The notes: a model not told the origin generated them from the letters alone. A DNA stretch of 64,000 nucleotides from Variovorax sp. JS1663 (GCF_002157355.1 NZ_LYMK01000017.1:60250-124249); one strand, 5' to 3'. Counted from the first letter of the stretch, positions 51,596 through 60,488 are shown. Numbers and translations are program-made.

Positions 51596-52279
51596 TCAGC
51601 GAAGTGAAAAGAATCGGTTCGACAGCACCAGCACGGCGATCGACAGCACCGAGGTCACGATCACCAGCACCAGCGCGAGCTCGTCCTGGCCGGCCTGGGC
51701 GGCGTCGTAGATGGCCATCGAGAGCGTCTGGGTCTGCTTGGGGATCGAGCCCGCCACCATCAGCGAGGCCCCGAACTCGCCCATGGCGCGCGCGAAGGCC
51801 AGCAGCGTGCCGGCCAGGATGCCGGGCCAGGCCAGCGGCAGCGTCACGCGCACGAAGACGGAGAAGGGCGACTGGCGCAGCGTGCTGGCCGCGGCCTCCA
51901 GCGCGTGGTCCACGCCCTCGAAGGCGGCGCTGGCCGACTTCAGCACCAGCGGCAGCGCCACCACGGCGGAGGCCACCACCGCGCCGTGCCAGTTGAAGAT
52001 GATGGTGTAGTCCAGGTGCTCGCGCAGCCAGGCGCCCAGCGGGCTGCGCCGGCCGGCCGCCACCAGGATCGCGTACCCGATCACCGTGGGCGGCAGCACC
52101 AGCGGAAGCATGAACATCGACTCCAGCACCGAGCGGCCGAAGAAGCGCTTGCGGGCGAACACCCATCCCAGCGCCACGCCGGCCACCAGCGCCAGCACCG
52201 TGGCCACGCTGGCCACCTTCAGCGACAGGACCAGGGGTGACCAGTCCATCGTGCCGAGCAGGGATGTCGTTGTGTCCAT
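51596..52279 (-). CDS. modB: Molybdate ABC transporter permease ModB
   Basis: 227 aa with five or six membrane segments, MDWSPLVLSLKVASVATVLAL-type start, the family motif LPPTVIGYAILVAAG and EAA loop EAAASTLRQSPFSVFVRVTLPLAWPG. I chose ATG at 52279; another ATG at 52294 would add five residues. First structural gene of the transporter, preceded by the dyad at 52382. Confidence 0.93.
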   Translation of the reverse strand: MDTTTSLLGTMDWSPLVLSLKVASVATVLALVAGVALGWVFARKRFFGRSVLESMFMLPLVLPPTVIGYAILVAAGRRSPLGAWLREHLDYTIIFNWHGAVVASAVVALPLVLKSASAAFEGVDHALEAAASTLRQSPFSVFVRVTLPLAWPGILAGTLLAFARAMGEFGASLMVAGSIPKQTQTLSMAIYDAAQAGQDELALVLVIVTSVLSIAVLVLSNRFFSLR

Positions 52280-52381
52280 GAGAATACGGCGCATTCTTGC
52301 ACAAGGAACCGGCGCGCGGATCTCCGACGCTCCTTGTCAGTCACAACAGGGGCGGGCTCGAGATGAACCTGAGCGAGGAAA

Positions 52382-52412
52382 GCTCGCTGATATCCTGTGC
52401 AATACAGCGAGC
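52382..52412 (-). promoter_or_regulatory. ModE-type operator dyad
   Basis: Arms GCTCGCTG (52382-52389) and CAGCGAGC (52405-52412) are perfectly complementary, with ATAT and AATA on the inner sides of a 15-base centre. The layout CGCTnnTAT-spacer-ATAnnAGCG resembles ModE boxes (CGCTATAT-N-ATATAACG class). It lies between modE and modB, 103 bases upstream of the modB start. Confidence 0.65.
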
Positions 52413-52435
52413 GGGCTTGGCGAAGGCCGGGGCAG

Positions 52436-52783
52436 TCAGGGCGCCAGCAGCCGCGTCAGCGCTGCGATGTCCGCCGCCGCGCTCATCCGGGCCGTGCTCT
52501 CGATGGCGCGGTAGTGCCGGACGATCTGCTCGCCCACCGGCGTGAGCGCGCTGCCGCCGCCGTGCGAGCCGCCGGCCGCGGTGTTGACGGCCGGGCTGCT
52601 CAGCGCCTTGTTCATCTCGTCGATCAAGAGCCAGGCGCGGCGGTAGGACATGCCCAGCTGCCGCCCCGCGGCCGAGATCGAGCCCGTCTCGGCGATGGCC
52701 TCGAGCAGCGCGATCTTGCCCGGGCCGATGGCGATGCTCTCGTCGCGGTAGATGCGCAGGCGGAACTGCACTTTGGATTTCAT
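52436..52783 (-). CDS. modE: ModE-type molybdate regulator, N-terminal domain only
   Basis: 115 aa: MKSKVQFRLRIYRDESIAIGPGKIALLEAIAETGSISAAGRQLGMSYRRAWLLIDEMN is the ModE N-terminal winged helix with its recognition helix. The ~140-residue C-terminal di-Mop domain that binds molybdate in E. coli ModE is absent. Such short ModE forms occur in many proteobacteria. It must sense molybdate through another protein or act only on DNA. It is upstream of modBAC in the same direction. Confidence 0.85.
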   Translation of the reverse strand: MKSKVQFRLRIYRDESIAIGPGKIALLEAIAETGSISAAGRQLGMSYRRAWLLIDEMNKALSSPAVNTAAGGSHGGGSALTPVGEQIVRHYRAIESTARMSAAADIAALTRLLAP

Positions 52784-52896
52784 GCCGGGCGTCTGGAAGT
52801 CAGGGCGCAAGCGTAATCGATGCGGCGCCGCGGCCGCACCCCGTCTTTTCGTCCCTGCCCCCTGTTCGGCAAGCCCCGCCCTGCCGATAGACACGG

Positions 52897-53646
52897 ATGA
52901 GCACGCGGAAGCCAGCGCCGGAGGGTGCGCCGAACCACAGGATCGCGCAGCGCGAAGGCTGCACGATCGTGTACGGCCACATGCCGCTGGGGGCCTGGCT
53001 TCGCCTGCTGCGCGGCGCGAGCGACCTGCACGTGCTGCATGCCGACGTGGCCCGCATGCTGGGCGCCACCGCCGTCATCGGCCCGCTCGATGGCCTGGCG
53101 CGCCTGCGCGCGCAGGAGACGGCGGCTGCCATGGGCCGGGTTCGCGCGCAGCTCGGCCGCGCCGCGCGCCGGCTCGATCCCGAGGCCGTGCGCTGGCTGG
53201 CCGCGGGCGAGCAGGGCCTGTCCAGCCTGGCGCTGTTCACGCTGCTGACCGGCGTGCGGCCGCGCCACTACGGCGGCACGGCGCTCGACCTGCCGCGCGA
53301 TGCCTCGGAGTTGCGGCGCTGCCGCCTGCTGATGGAGCAGGTGCCCTCGCTGCAGCGCGCCCTGCTGCGGCTGGCGCGGCGCGTGGCCGACCCGGAGCTG
53401 GTCTCCTGGGCCGCGCTGGCCGAGGCGTGGCCGGACCTGTGCAGGCAGATGGACCACGAGTGGCCCCTGTGGCGCGAGCAGCCGGGGCGCGCACCGGGCG
53501 TGAACGCGATGCTGGAATGCTTCCAGCAGGTCGAGACCGACCGCGCGGTACTCCAGTCGACCCGCATGAGCGCCTTGTCCTGGCCGATGCCTTATCCGGA
53601 GCCCCTCGTTCCGCCCCGCGAAGGCGGCGCGCGCTGGCGGATGTAG
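52897..53646 (+). CDS. Hypothetical protein, 249 aa
   Basis: No family recognised. The protein is Arg/Leu-rich and mostly helical, with GCTIVYGHMPLGAWLRLLRGASDLHVLHADVARMLGATAVIG near the N-terminus and VRWLAAGEQGLSSLALFTLLTGVRPRHYGG in the middle; these look conserved rather than random. No signal peptide or membrane helix is seen. It is divergent from modE. Coding is supported by length and by lack of any better reading on either strand. Confidence 0.55.
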   Translation: MSTRKPAPEGAPNHRIAQREGCTIVYGHMPLGAWLRLLRGASDLHVLHADVARMLGATAVIGPLDGLARLRAQETAAAMGRVRAQLGRAARRLDPEAVRWLAAGEQGLSSLALFTLLTGVRPRHYGGTALDLPRDASELRRCRLLMEQVPSLQRALLRLARRVADPELVSWAALAEAWPDLCRQMDHEWPLWREQPGRAPGVNAMLECFQQVETDRAVLQSTRMSALSWPMPYPEPLVPPREGGARWRM

Positions 53647-53651
53647 CGTCC

Positions 53652-54812
53652 TCAGGCCGGGTGGCCGACCACGGAGCGGATGGCATCCAGGTAGGCCGTG
53701 CCGAGCTCCTCGTCCGGCTCCAGGTAGGTGCCTTCGGCCCACTCGTTCCAGGCGTTGATGAAGATGAAGGGCGTGCCGGCGCGGTTGGCCTTCTCGTAGA
53801 GCCGTGAAAAACCGTCGCGGAAGGTCTCGACGTCCACGTTGCGCATGACCAGGCTGGCGTCCAGCCGCCGGCGCGGCGTGTTGTCCCAGTCGACGAAGGC
53901 GCCGGGGTAGTGGCCGGGCGGCAGCGGGCGCTCGGCCATGGCACGCCACATCGACCGGTAGTCGCTGCTGCGGGGCGCGTAGGGGCCCCGGCCCAGGTAT
54001 CGCCAGCACAGCCGGCTCACGCCGTTGGCGAGCTTCTCCGAAATCTTCAGGCGCGCGGGCAGGTGCGCACGCGTGTAGAAGGGCTCGAACTCGACATAGG
54101 CGTCGAAGAGGTGGCTGCGCTCGTCGCGGCCGAACACGGTCAGCATGCTCACCACGTGCAGCCCGGCGAAGCCGCTGCGAACCGCCAGGTTGCGCCAGCA
54201 GTCCAGCATCTCCTCGCATTCCGCGATGCTCGCGCTGCGGTAGATGAGGATCACCGGGCAGCCGTCCACCCGGATGTAGCGCGGGTCCTGGAAAGCCTTC
54301 TCCAGATAGCGGTAGTGCGCCACCCAGTCGGCCCGGTCGCCGTAGTGCTGCGGCATCAGCACGTGGCGGTCGCCACCGTCCCAGGTGCGCGTCCAGGGTT
54401 CGTTGGCCCACGCCACGCAGAAGGGAAAGTCGGGCGCCCGGCGTTTCAGCAGCGCATCGAGCGGCCTCTGCAGCAGCTGGCGGCCCTGGAACCAGTAGTG
54501 GTAGTAGCAGAAGCCGCCCAGCCCGTGCGACCGGGCCAGCTCGGCCTGCCAGTCCTGCGTGCGCGGATCGGAGAGGTCGTAGTAGTGCTCGTGCAGCGGC
54601 ACGCGCGGCTGGCGATGGCCGCGGAACCTCGCCCGCGCTTTCCTGACGTTGGTCCACTCGGTGAAGCCTTCGCCCCACCACTGGTCGTTCTCCGGGATGC
54701 GGTGGAACTGCGGGAGGAGAAATGCCAGCAGCCGGGTGTCGCTGGTGCTGTCGGGACGGGGGGTGATGGTGGCGGGGGCGGGGGTTGCGCTTCGGTCTGG
54801 GTCGATTCTCAT
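53652..54812 (-). CDS. WbsX-like glycosyl transferase/hydrolase (GH99-like)
   Basis: 386 aa. It has motifs of the WbsX family linked to O-antigen or surface-glycan loci: LLAFLLPQFHRIPENDQWWGEGFTEWTNV, HEHYYDLSDP, WANEPWTRTWDGG, FVDWDNTPRRR and FIFINAWNEWAEGTYLEPD. The fold is GH99-like; several members are annotated as glycosyltransferases, but the activity is unproven. It stands alone, away from other polysaccharide genes, which is unusual. The start is ATG at 54812. Confidence 0.88.
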   Translation of the reverse strand: MRIDPDRSATPAPATITPRPDSTSDTRLLAFLLPQFHRIPENDQWWGEGFTEWTNVRKARARFRGHRQPRVPLHEHYYDLSDPRTQDWQAELARSHGLGGFCYYHYWFQGRQLLQRPLDALLKRRAPDFPFCVAWANEPWTRTWDGGDRHVLMPQHYGDRADWVAHYRYLEKAFQDPRYIRVDGCPVILIYRSASIAECEEMLDCWRNLAVRSGFAGLHVVSMLTVFGRDERSHLFDAYVEFEPFYTRAHLPARLKISEKLANGVSRLCWRYLGRGPYAPRSSDYRSMWRAMAERPLPPGHYPGAFVDWDNTPRRRLDASLVMRNVDVETFRDGFSRLYEKANRAGTPFIFINAWNEWAEGTYLEPDEELGTAYLDAIRSVVGHPA

Positions 54813-54911
54813 GCTCTCGTCGGGTGCCTGGGTCTGGGATGCTCCAACCCATCCTCGGGCACACGACGGCAGGCCTCCGTAGGTCCGTGCCTACGGCGTG
54901 TAGGCCGTCGC

Positions 54912-56726
54912 CTAGGCCAGGCGCACCACCGCGGGGTCCTGTCCGGCCCCGTGCAGCCGCTCCACCTCCGCCGCGCGGCGGTTCAGCACCGCGCGCTGGT
55001 TGATGTAGCCCTTGTCCGTGATCTCGCCGGCGTCGATGTCCGGCGGCGTGGCCAGCACCAGCGCCCGCACCGGGCATTGCGACGAGCCCGCGCCCGCGTC
55101 GCGCATCGCGGCCATGGTGCGGTAGAGCGCGGCCGCCAGCTCTGCCGGCGGCATGGTCGCGGCCTGCGCACTCGGGAACACCAGCATGCCCACGCAGTCG
55201 CGGTCGTGACCGGTGAGCACCACGTCCTGCACCAGCGGCGCGAGGCGCGAGACCAGCTCCACGCGCAGCGTGCCCACCGAGACCCAGGTGCCGCTGCCGA
55301 GCTTGAAGTCCTCGGCCACGCGGCCGTTGAACATCACGCCGCGCTCGGGCCGCGCCGCATCCGCCAGGTAGCCCGCGTCGCCGATGCGGTAGTAGCCCTC
55401 CTCGTCGAAGGCCTGCGCGCTCTCGCGCGGCGCGTTGCGGTAGCCGGGAAAGACCGAGACGCCCTTCACGCGCATCTCCAGCTTGTCGCCGTTCGGCACG
55501 AACTTCAGCTCCAGCCCCGGCAGCGGCGCGCCGATGCAGCCGGCGCCGTCGAGCTTCCAGTGCGCCGAGGTGATGGCCGGCGAGGTCTCGGTCGCGCCCC
55601 AGGAGGTGGTGAGCCACAGCGGCATCGCAGGCCGCGCGCGTTGCGCCACCGCTTCGAGCCGCTGCCAGGTCGAGGGCGCGAGCGCCGCCGCCGCGTAGAA
55701 GCACAGGCGCAGCCGCGACAGCGCTTCGGCCGCGAGCGCGGCGTCGGCCTCGAGGAAGGGCAGCAGCATGTCGTAGCCGCGCGGCACGTTGAACAGCAGC
55801 GTGGGCCGCACCTCGCGCAGGTTGCGCACCGTCTTCTCGATCAGGCCCGGCGCCGGCCGGCCCTCGTCGATGTAGAGCGCGCCGCCGTGGCACAGCACCA
55901 TGTTGAAGTTGTGGTTCGCGCCGAAGGTGTGGCTCCAGGGCAGCCAGTCCACCAGCACCGGCGGCTCCTGGTCGAGGAAGCGCCAGGTCTGCGCGATCAT
56001 CTGCTGGTTGGCGCACAGCATGCGGTGCGTGTTGATCACCACCTTGGGCTTGCCGGTGGAGCCGGAGGTCAGCAGGTACTTGGCATGGGTGTCGGGCCCG
56101 ATCGCCTCGAAGGCCTGCATCACGGCCGGCGTCTCGGCCGTGGCGAGCAGCCGTTCGAAGGGCAGCGCGCCGGGGTGCGCCTCGGCGTGGCGGCTGAACA
56201 CGGTGATCGCCTCGACGCCGCATCCGGCGAGCGCGCCGCCGTAGACCTTGGCATCGGAGGCGTAGATCAAGGCGGGTTGCAGCGCCTGCAGCATCGCGTG
56301 CAGCCGCGAGGGGTCCTTGGCCATGCGCGAATAGGCACTGGACAGCGAGCACGCGGTGCGGCCGACGTGCATCGTGGCGAGCATCAGCACGGCGTGGTCG
56401 ATCGCGTTGTCGGAGAGGATCACCACCGGCCTGTCCACCGGCACGTTCAGGTCCAGCAGGCCCTGCGCCACCGCGCCCACGGCCTGGCGCAGTGCGCGGT
56501 AGTCCAGTCGGCGCCAGCCTTCGCCGCGCTCGTCGCGCTCGGCCAGCGCCACCGCATCGGGCGTCTGGCGCGCCCAACGCTCCAGCCATTCGCCGATGCA
56601 GCGCGCGTAGGGCTTCAGCGCCATCGGCGAACGCAGTGCGAAAGACCCGTCGTCGAAATCGATGCGGATGGCGCGGGGCGGGGCGAGCTGGGTTTCGTCG
56701 TCGAAGAAGCCCTTCGTGGCTTTCAT
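54912..56726 (-). CDS. AMP-forming acyl-CoA synthetase, feruloyl-CoA synthase type
   Basis: 604 aa. It belongs to the adenylate-forming family: the P-loop-like LLTSGSTGKPKVVINTH, the A5 motif TTSWGATETSPAIT and the A8 region GRVAEDFKLGSGTWV. The usual catalytic lysine position near KGYINQRAVLNRR matches feruloyl-CoA synthases. It activates an aromatic or short hydroxy acid to its CoA thioester. AGGAG precedes the ATG at 56726. Its context (3-hydroxyacyl-CoA dehydrogenase-like, Bug, BKACE) suggests that it activates the side product of a beta-keto-acid cleavage or the starting acid (inference). Confidence 0.85.
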   Translation of the reverse strand: MKATKGFFDDETQLAPPRAIRIDFDDGSFALRSPMALKPYARCIGEWLERWARQTPDAVALAERDERGEGWRRLDYRALRQAVGAVAQGLLDLNVPVDRPVVILSDNAIDHAVLMLATMHVGRTACSLSSAYSRMAKDPSRLHAMLQALQPALIYASDAKVYGGALAGCGVEAITVFSRHAEAHPGALPFERLLATAETPAVMQAFEAIGPDTHAKYLLTSGSTGKPKVVINTHRMLCANQQMIAQTWRFLDQEPPVLVDWLPWSHTFGANHNFNMVLCHGGALYIDEGRPAPGLIEKTVRNLREVRPTLLFNVPRGYDMLLPFLEADAALAAEALSRLRLCFYAAAALAPSTWQRLEAVAQRARPAMPLWLTTSWGATETSPAITSAHWKLDGAGCIGAPLPGLELKFVPNGDKLEMRVKGVSVFPGYRNAPRESAQAFDEEGYYRIGDAGYLADAARPERGVMFNGRVAEDFKLGSGTWVSVGTLRVELVSRLAPLVQDVVLTGHDRDCVGMLVFPSAQAATMPPAELAAALYRTMAAMRDAGAGSSQCPVRALVLATPPDIDAGEITDKGYINQRAVLNRRAAEVERLHGAGQDPAVVRLA

Positions 56727-56752
56727 CGCTTGTCTCCTGGGGATTCGCTTCG

Positions 56753-57694
56753 TTATTCGAGTGTGCCGCTGGCCGCTTTGGCGCGAATCAGGTTCAACAG
56801 CAGGGTGTCGCGCGCGGATTCCAGTTCCTGCGTGCGGCGCTCGCCGAGTTCTGCCTCGACGCCCTCGGCCACCTGCTGCTTGAGTGCGTCGGTCATCGCG
56901 GGCGCGCCGAGGTCCTTCCACCAGTCCTCGATCGGCCCGCCCAGGTGCGCGAGCACGTGGGCGATGCCGCCCGCGCCGCCCGACAGATGCAGGTTCATGA
57001 AGGGACCCATCACGGCCCAGCGCAACCCGGGTCCCTGCGCGATGGCCGTGTCGATGTCGGCCACCGAGGCCACGCCCTGCTCGACCAGGTGAAAGGCCTC
57101 GCGCCACAGCGCGGCCTGCAGCCGGTTGGCGATATGGCCCTTGACCTCGCGCTTCACGTGGATCGGCCGCTTGCCGATCGCGGCATAGAAGGCCATCGTG
57201 CGCTCGACCGTCTCCGCCGAGGTGCCTTCGCCGCCGATCACCTCCACCAGCGGGATCAGGTGCGGCGGGTTGAAGGGATGCCCCAGCACCACCCGCGCCG
57301 GGTTCGCGCAGCCCGACTGCATGCCGCTGACCGTGAGCCCCGAGGAGCTGGAAGCGAGGATCGCGTGCGCCGGCGCCGCCGCATCCATGTGGCGGAACAG
57401 CTCGATCTTGAAGTCCAGGCGCTCCGGGCCGTTCTCCTGCACGAAGTCGGCCTCGCGCAGCGCCGCCTCCAGCGTGGCGTGGAAGCGCAGGCGCTCCATC
57501 GACGCGCCCTCGGCCAGCCCGAAGCGCGTGAGCGTGGGCCAGTGCTGCGCCACCGCCTCGCGCAGGCGCGCCTCGGCGCCCGGCGAGGGATCGGTGGCAT
57601 CGACGTCCAGCCCCTGCGCGAGGAAGTACGCGGCCCAGCTCGCGCCGATCACGCCGGTGCCGACCACCGCGACGCGTGCGATCGCCTTGTGCAT
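56753..57694 (-). CDS. 3-hydroxyacyl-CoA/L-carnitine dehydrogenase family protein
   Basis: 313 aa. The NAD-binding Rossmann motif is VAVVGTGVIGASWAAYFLAQG. The second domain has ASSSSGLTVSGMQSGCANPARVVLGHPFNPPHLIPLVEV, in which the catalytic His pairs with a Glu. GHIANRLQAALWREAFHLVEQGVASVADID is the signature of the dehydrogenase group that includes L-carnitine dehydrogenase. It would oxidise a free or CoA-bound 3-hydroxy acid to a beta-keto acid, feeding the BKACE enzyme of the same operon. The true substrate may be carnitine or a related compound. Confidence 0.88.
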   Translation of the reverse strand: MHKAIARVAVVGTGVIGASWAAYFLAQGLDVDATDPSPGAEARLREAVAQHWPTLTRFGLAEGASMERLRFHATLEAALREADFVQENGPERLDFKIELFRHMDAAAPAHAILASSSSGLTVSGMQSGCANPARVVLGHPFNPPHLIPLVEVIGGEGTSAETVERTMAFYAAIGKRPIHVKREVKGHIANRLQAALWREAFHLVEQGVASVADIDTAIAQGPGLRWAVMGPFMNLHLSGGAGGIAHVLAHLGGPIEDWWKDLGAPAMTDALKQQVAEGVEAELGERRTQELESARDTLLLNLIRAKAASGTLE

Positions 57695-57704
57695 GTGTAT
57701 CCCC

Positions 57705-58697
57705 TCAGGAGTCGGCCGTGAAGCCGACCTTCTTCACCAGCGGACCCCAGCGCTCGAACTCGGCGCGCTGCGAGCGGGCCATCTCCTCGGCGGTGGAGCC
57801 CTGCGCGATCAGGCCCACCACTGCCAGGCTGTCGATGACGGACTTGTCCTTGATCGCGGCGTTGATGGCCGCGTTGGCGGCCGCGAGCTGCGCGGCCGGC
57901 GTCCTGGCCGGCGCGTAGAAGCCGAACCATTCCTCGGTCGTCAGCTCCGGGAAGCCCTGCTCCGCCAGCGTCGGCACCTCGGGCGAGAAGGGCGAGCGCG
58001 CCTTGCCCGAGGTGGCCAGCAGGCGCAGCTTGCCGGCCTTGTGGTTGGCGATGAAGTCGCCGCTGGGCGTGACCATCGCGGCAATCTGCCCGCCCACCAC
58101 GTCGGTCACGCCGGGGATCGAGCCGCGGTAGGGCACGTGCTTGAGATCCACGCCGTTGTGGATGCCCAGCAGCGCGCCGATGAAGTGCGGCGTCGAGCCC
58201 GCCGCCGGCGAGCCGTAGCTCGCCTGGTCCGGGTTGGCCTTGGCCCAGGCCAGGAAGTCCTTCAGGTTCTTCACGCTGGCCGGCACCAGCGGGCCGACCG
58301 CGATGCCGTGGTGCATCACCGCGCCGATCGACACCGGCACGAAATCCTTCACCGGGTCGTAGCTCAGCCGGCTGTAGATGTGCGGGTAGATCGAGGTGCA
58401 GGAGAAGGGCGACAGCGCCAGCACGCTGCCGTCGGCCGGCGCGGCCTTCAGCACTTCCAGCGCGATGCGTCCGCCCGCGCCGGGCTTGTTCTCCACCACG
58501 CCCGCGTTGCGCGTGTAGGCCGAGCCGGCCAGCTTCTCGCCCACGCGGCGGGCCACGCTGTCGCCGGCGCTGCCGGCCGGGAAGCCGTAGTAGATCTTGA
58601 CCTGCTCGATGCCCTGGGCGCGCGCGGCCAGCGGCGCGAGTGCGCCGAGCGCGGCAGCCGCGCCCAGGGTGTGAAGGAAGTGGCGGCGATCGGCCAT
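57705..58697 (-). CDS. Bug family tripartite tricarboxylate-type solute-binding protein
   Basis: 330 aa. A Tat-like signal (RRHFLHTLGAAAALGALAPLAARA) precedes a Bug domain: VKIYYGFPAGSAGDSVARRV, VENKPGAGGRIALEVLKAAPADGS, and HVPYRGSIPGVTDVVGGQIAAM. Bug proteins bind carboxylates in the periplasm and are very numerous in this order. No TctAB membrane genes are nearby, so it probably serves a transporter encoded elsewhere or as a sensor. It is in the operon with the BKACE and dehydrogenase genes. Confidence 0.93.
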   Translation of the reverse strand: MADRRHFLHTLGAAAALGALAPLAARAQGIEQVKIYYGFPAGSAGDSVARRVGEKLAGSAYTRNAGVVENKPGAGGRIALEVLKAAPADGSVLALSPFSCTSIYPHIYSRLSYDPVKDFVPVSIGAVMHHGIAVGPLVPASVKNLKDFLAWAKANPDQASYGSPAAGSTPHFIGALLGIHNGVDLKHVPYRGSIPGVTDVVGGQIAAMVTPSGDFIANHKAGKLRLLATSGKARSPFSPEVPTLAEQGFPELTTEEWFGFYAPARTPAAQLAAANAAINAAIKDKSVIDSLAVVGLIAQGSTAEEMARSQRAEFERWGPLVKKVGFTADS

Positions 58698-58743
58698 GCT
58701 GTGTCTCCTCGATGATGTGGTGGATCGTTCGTCGCGGGAGCGC

Positions 58744-59661
58744 TCACATCGCGAACTCGGGCCGCGGCAGCCCGATGCGCGGCAGGCCCATCATGTCTCG
58801 CGCCTCGGCGGGCGTGGCGGGCTCCATGTCCATCTCGCGGAGGACGCGCACGATGCGCTCGGTCAGCTGCAGGTTGGTGGCGAGCTCGCCGTGGCGGTAG
58901 TAGAGGTTGTCCTCCAGCCCCACGCGCGCATGGCCGCCCAGCAGCAGGGCGCTGATGTTGGCCTCCAGCTGCGAAGGCCCGATGCCGCTCACGCAGAAGA
59001 TCGCCCCCTTGGGCAGCGTGTCCACCATCATCTGCAGGTGGCGCGGCGAGAAGGGCATCGCGTTCTGGAAGTTGCGGTGCACGTTCATCACCAGGTTGAT
59101 GAAGTAGGGCGCCTCGTCCAGGCCCTCGTTGATCAGCGTGGTCGTGTCCTGCAGGATGTGCGTGGGGCTGAACACCTCCCACTCCGGCTTGATGCCGCGC
59201 GCCTTCATGCCGGCGGCGAGTTCGCGGCCCTTGGTCAGCGGCGTGTCCATCAGGATCTCGCGGCCCTCGAAGCTGAGATTGAGCGTGGTCGCGTCCAGCG
59301 TGCACATCTCGGCGCCTGCGTCCATGCCCTTCACGCGCTCGTCGAAGGCGATCTCCCAGCGCCCGCCGGGCAGCGGCTTGACCATGTCGCCGTGCACGCC
59401 GCCGCCGGTCGAGTTGTTGATCACGATGTCGCAGCCGGCATCGCGGATGCGCTGGTTGATCTCGCGGTAGACCGCCGCGTCGCAGGTGGCGCCGTCGTCC
59501 GGCCGGCGCGCATGGATCGCCGCCACGCTGGCGCCGGCCTTCCAGCAGGCCACCACGTCGGCGGCGATCTCGGCGGGCTGGGTGGGGAGGTGGGGGTTCT
59601 GCGATTTGTGCGCCATGCCGCCCGTGGGGGCGATGGTCACGATCACTTTGCGCTTGGACAT
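58744..59661 (-). CDS. BKACE (beta-keto acid cleavage enzyme) family protein
   Basis: 305 aa, TIM-barrel family of 3-keto-5-aminohexanoate cleavage enzyme; known members condense a beta-keto acid with acetyl-CoA to give acetoacetate and an acyl-CoA. Family segments: [45 protein letters not shown] and [12 protein letters not shown] with the metal-ligand Glu. In the N-terminal metal site the pattern is [10 protein letters not shown], so the first of the two family histidines is Ala48 and only His50 is kept; the conserved Asp after Arg is Arg53. This subgroup may use a different metal site or chemistry. First gene of the operon. Confidence 0.88.
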   Translation of the reverse strand: MSKRKVIVTIAPTGGMAHKSQNPHLPTQPAEIAADVVACWKAGASVAAIHARRPDDGATCDAAVYREINQRIRDAGCDIVINNSTGGGVHGDMVKPLPGGRWEIAFDERVKGMDAGAEMCTLDATTLNLSFEGREILMDTPLTKGRELAAGMKARGIKPEWEVFSPTHILQDTTTLINEGLDEAPYFINLVMNVHRNFQNAMPFSPRHLQMMVDTLPKGAIFCVSGIGPSQLEANISALLLGGHARVGLEDNLYYRHGELATNLQLTERIVRVLREMDMEPATPAEARDMMGLPRIGLPRPEFAM

Positions 59662-59715
59662 CGGGCGGTCTCCTGAATGAGCGCGCTATTATTTTTGGCC
59701 GCCGCCGGCCTCACA

Positions 59716-59729
59716 GTCATTGCGATGAC
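59716..59729. promoter_or_regulatory. Crp/Fnr-type operator dyad
   Basis: GTCAT-TGCG-ATGAC, a perfect dyad with a four-base centre, 36 bases upstream of the Crp/Fnr gene and 55 bases upstream of the BKACE gene. Half-site and spacing fit Crp/Fnr-family boxes. Confidence 0.6.
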
Positions 59730-59765
59730 ATTTGGGGGCAGGGTTTACGCGGCGCAGGAACGCTG

Positions 59766-60473
59766 ATGCAGAACAAGCCGAGCCGGCGACCGCCGCCCTC
59801 CCTTTCCATCCCCGAGCTGCTGCGGCGCTCGGTCTGGTTCCCCACGCTGGACGCCGGGGCACAGGCGCGCGTGGTCGAGGACATGCGCGAGCAGCCCGTA
59901 GCCGCCGGCGCCGCGCTGTGCCGGCGCGGCGACACGCCGCTGCACTGGTACGGCACGCTGGAGGGGCTGCTCAAGTGGTCCATCACCTCCGACGATGGCC
60001 GCTCCGTCACCTTCGGCGGCCTCTCGGTCGGCAGCTGGTTCGGCGAGGGCACGCTGCTGCGCGCGGTGCCCCGCTCGGCCGACATCATCGCGCTGCGCGA
60101 CAGCCGGGTCGCGCTGCTGCCGCTGGAGACCTTCGAGTGGCTGCACCAGACGCAGATGAGCTTCAACCACTTCCTGCTGCGCCAGATCAACGAGCGCCTG
60201 CACTGGTTCATGGGCAACTACGCGGCGCACCGGCTGCTCGATGCCGACAGCCAGGTCGCGCGGGCGCTGGCGGGGCTGTTCCATCCCTGGCTGCACCCGG
60301 ACGTCGACGTGCACCTGCAGACCTCGCAGGAGGAAATCGCCAACCTCTCGGGCCTCTCGCGCCAGCGCTGCAATGCCGCGCTCAACCGCCTGCGCGAAGC
60401 CGGGCTTCTGCGCATCGAGTACGGCGGGATCACCGTGATCGACCTGCAGGGGCTGCGGCGCTTCGTCGAGTAG
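59766..60473 (+). CDS. Crp/Fnr family transcriptional regulator
   Basis: 235 aa. The effector domain is a cyclic-nucleotide-like jelly roll (LCRRGDTPLHWYGTLEGLLKWSI; FGEGTLLRAVPRSADIIALRDS). The residues lining the cAMP pocket are only partly kept, and there are no FNR cysteines. The C-terminal winged helix has the recognition helix SGLSRQRCNAALNRLREAGLL. It is divergent from the BKACE operon across 104 bases and probably controls it, with a compound of that pathway as likely signal (inference). Confidence 0.88.
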   Translation: MQNKPSRRPPPSLSIPELLRRSVWFPTLDAGAQARVVEDMREQPVAAGAALCRRGDTPLHWYGTLEGLLKWSITSDDGRSVTFGGLSVGSWFGEGTLLRAVPRSADIIALRDSRVALLPLETFEWLHQTQMSFNHFLLRQINERLHWFMGNYAAHRLLDADSQVARALAGLFHPWLHPDVDVHLQTSQEEIANLSGLSRQRCNAALNRLREAGLLRIEYGGITVIDLQGLRRFVE

Positions 60474-60488
60474 CGGCGCGGCGCGCGC

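Noticed and set aside
52780..57092. Frames of 1060 and 1269 aa over the CoA-ligase and WbsX genes
   Set aside because: They join unrelated shadows; the real genes lie in other frames with clear motifs.
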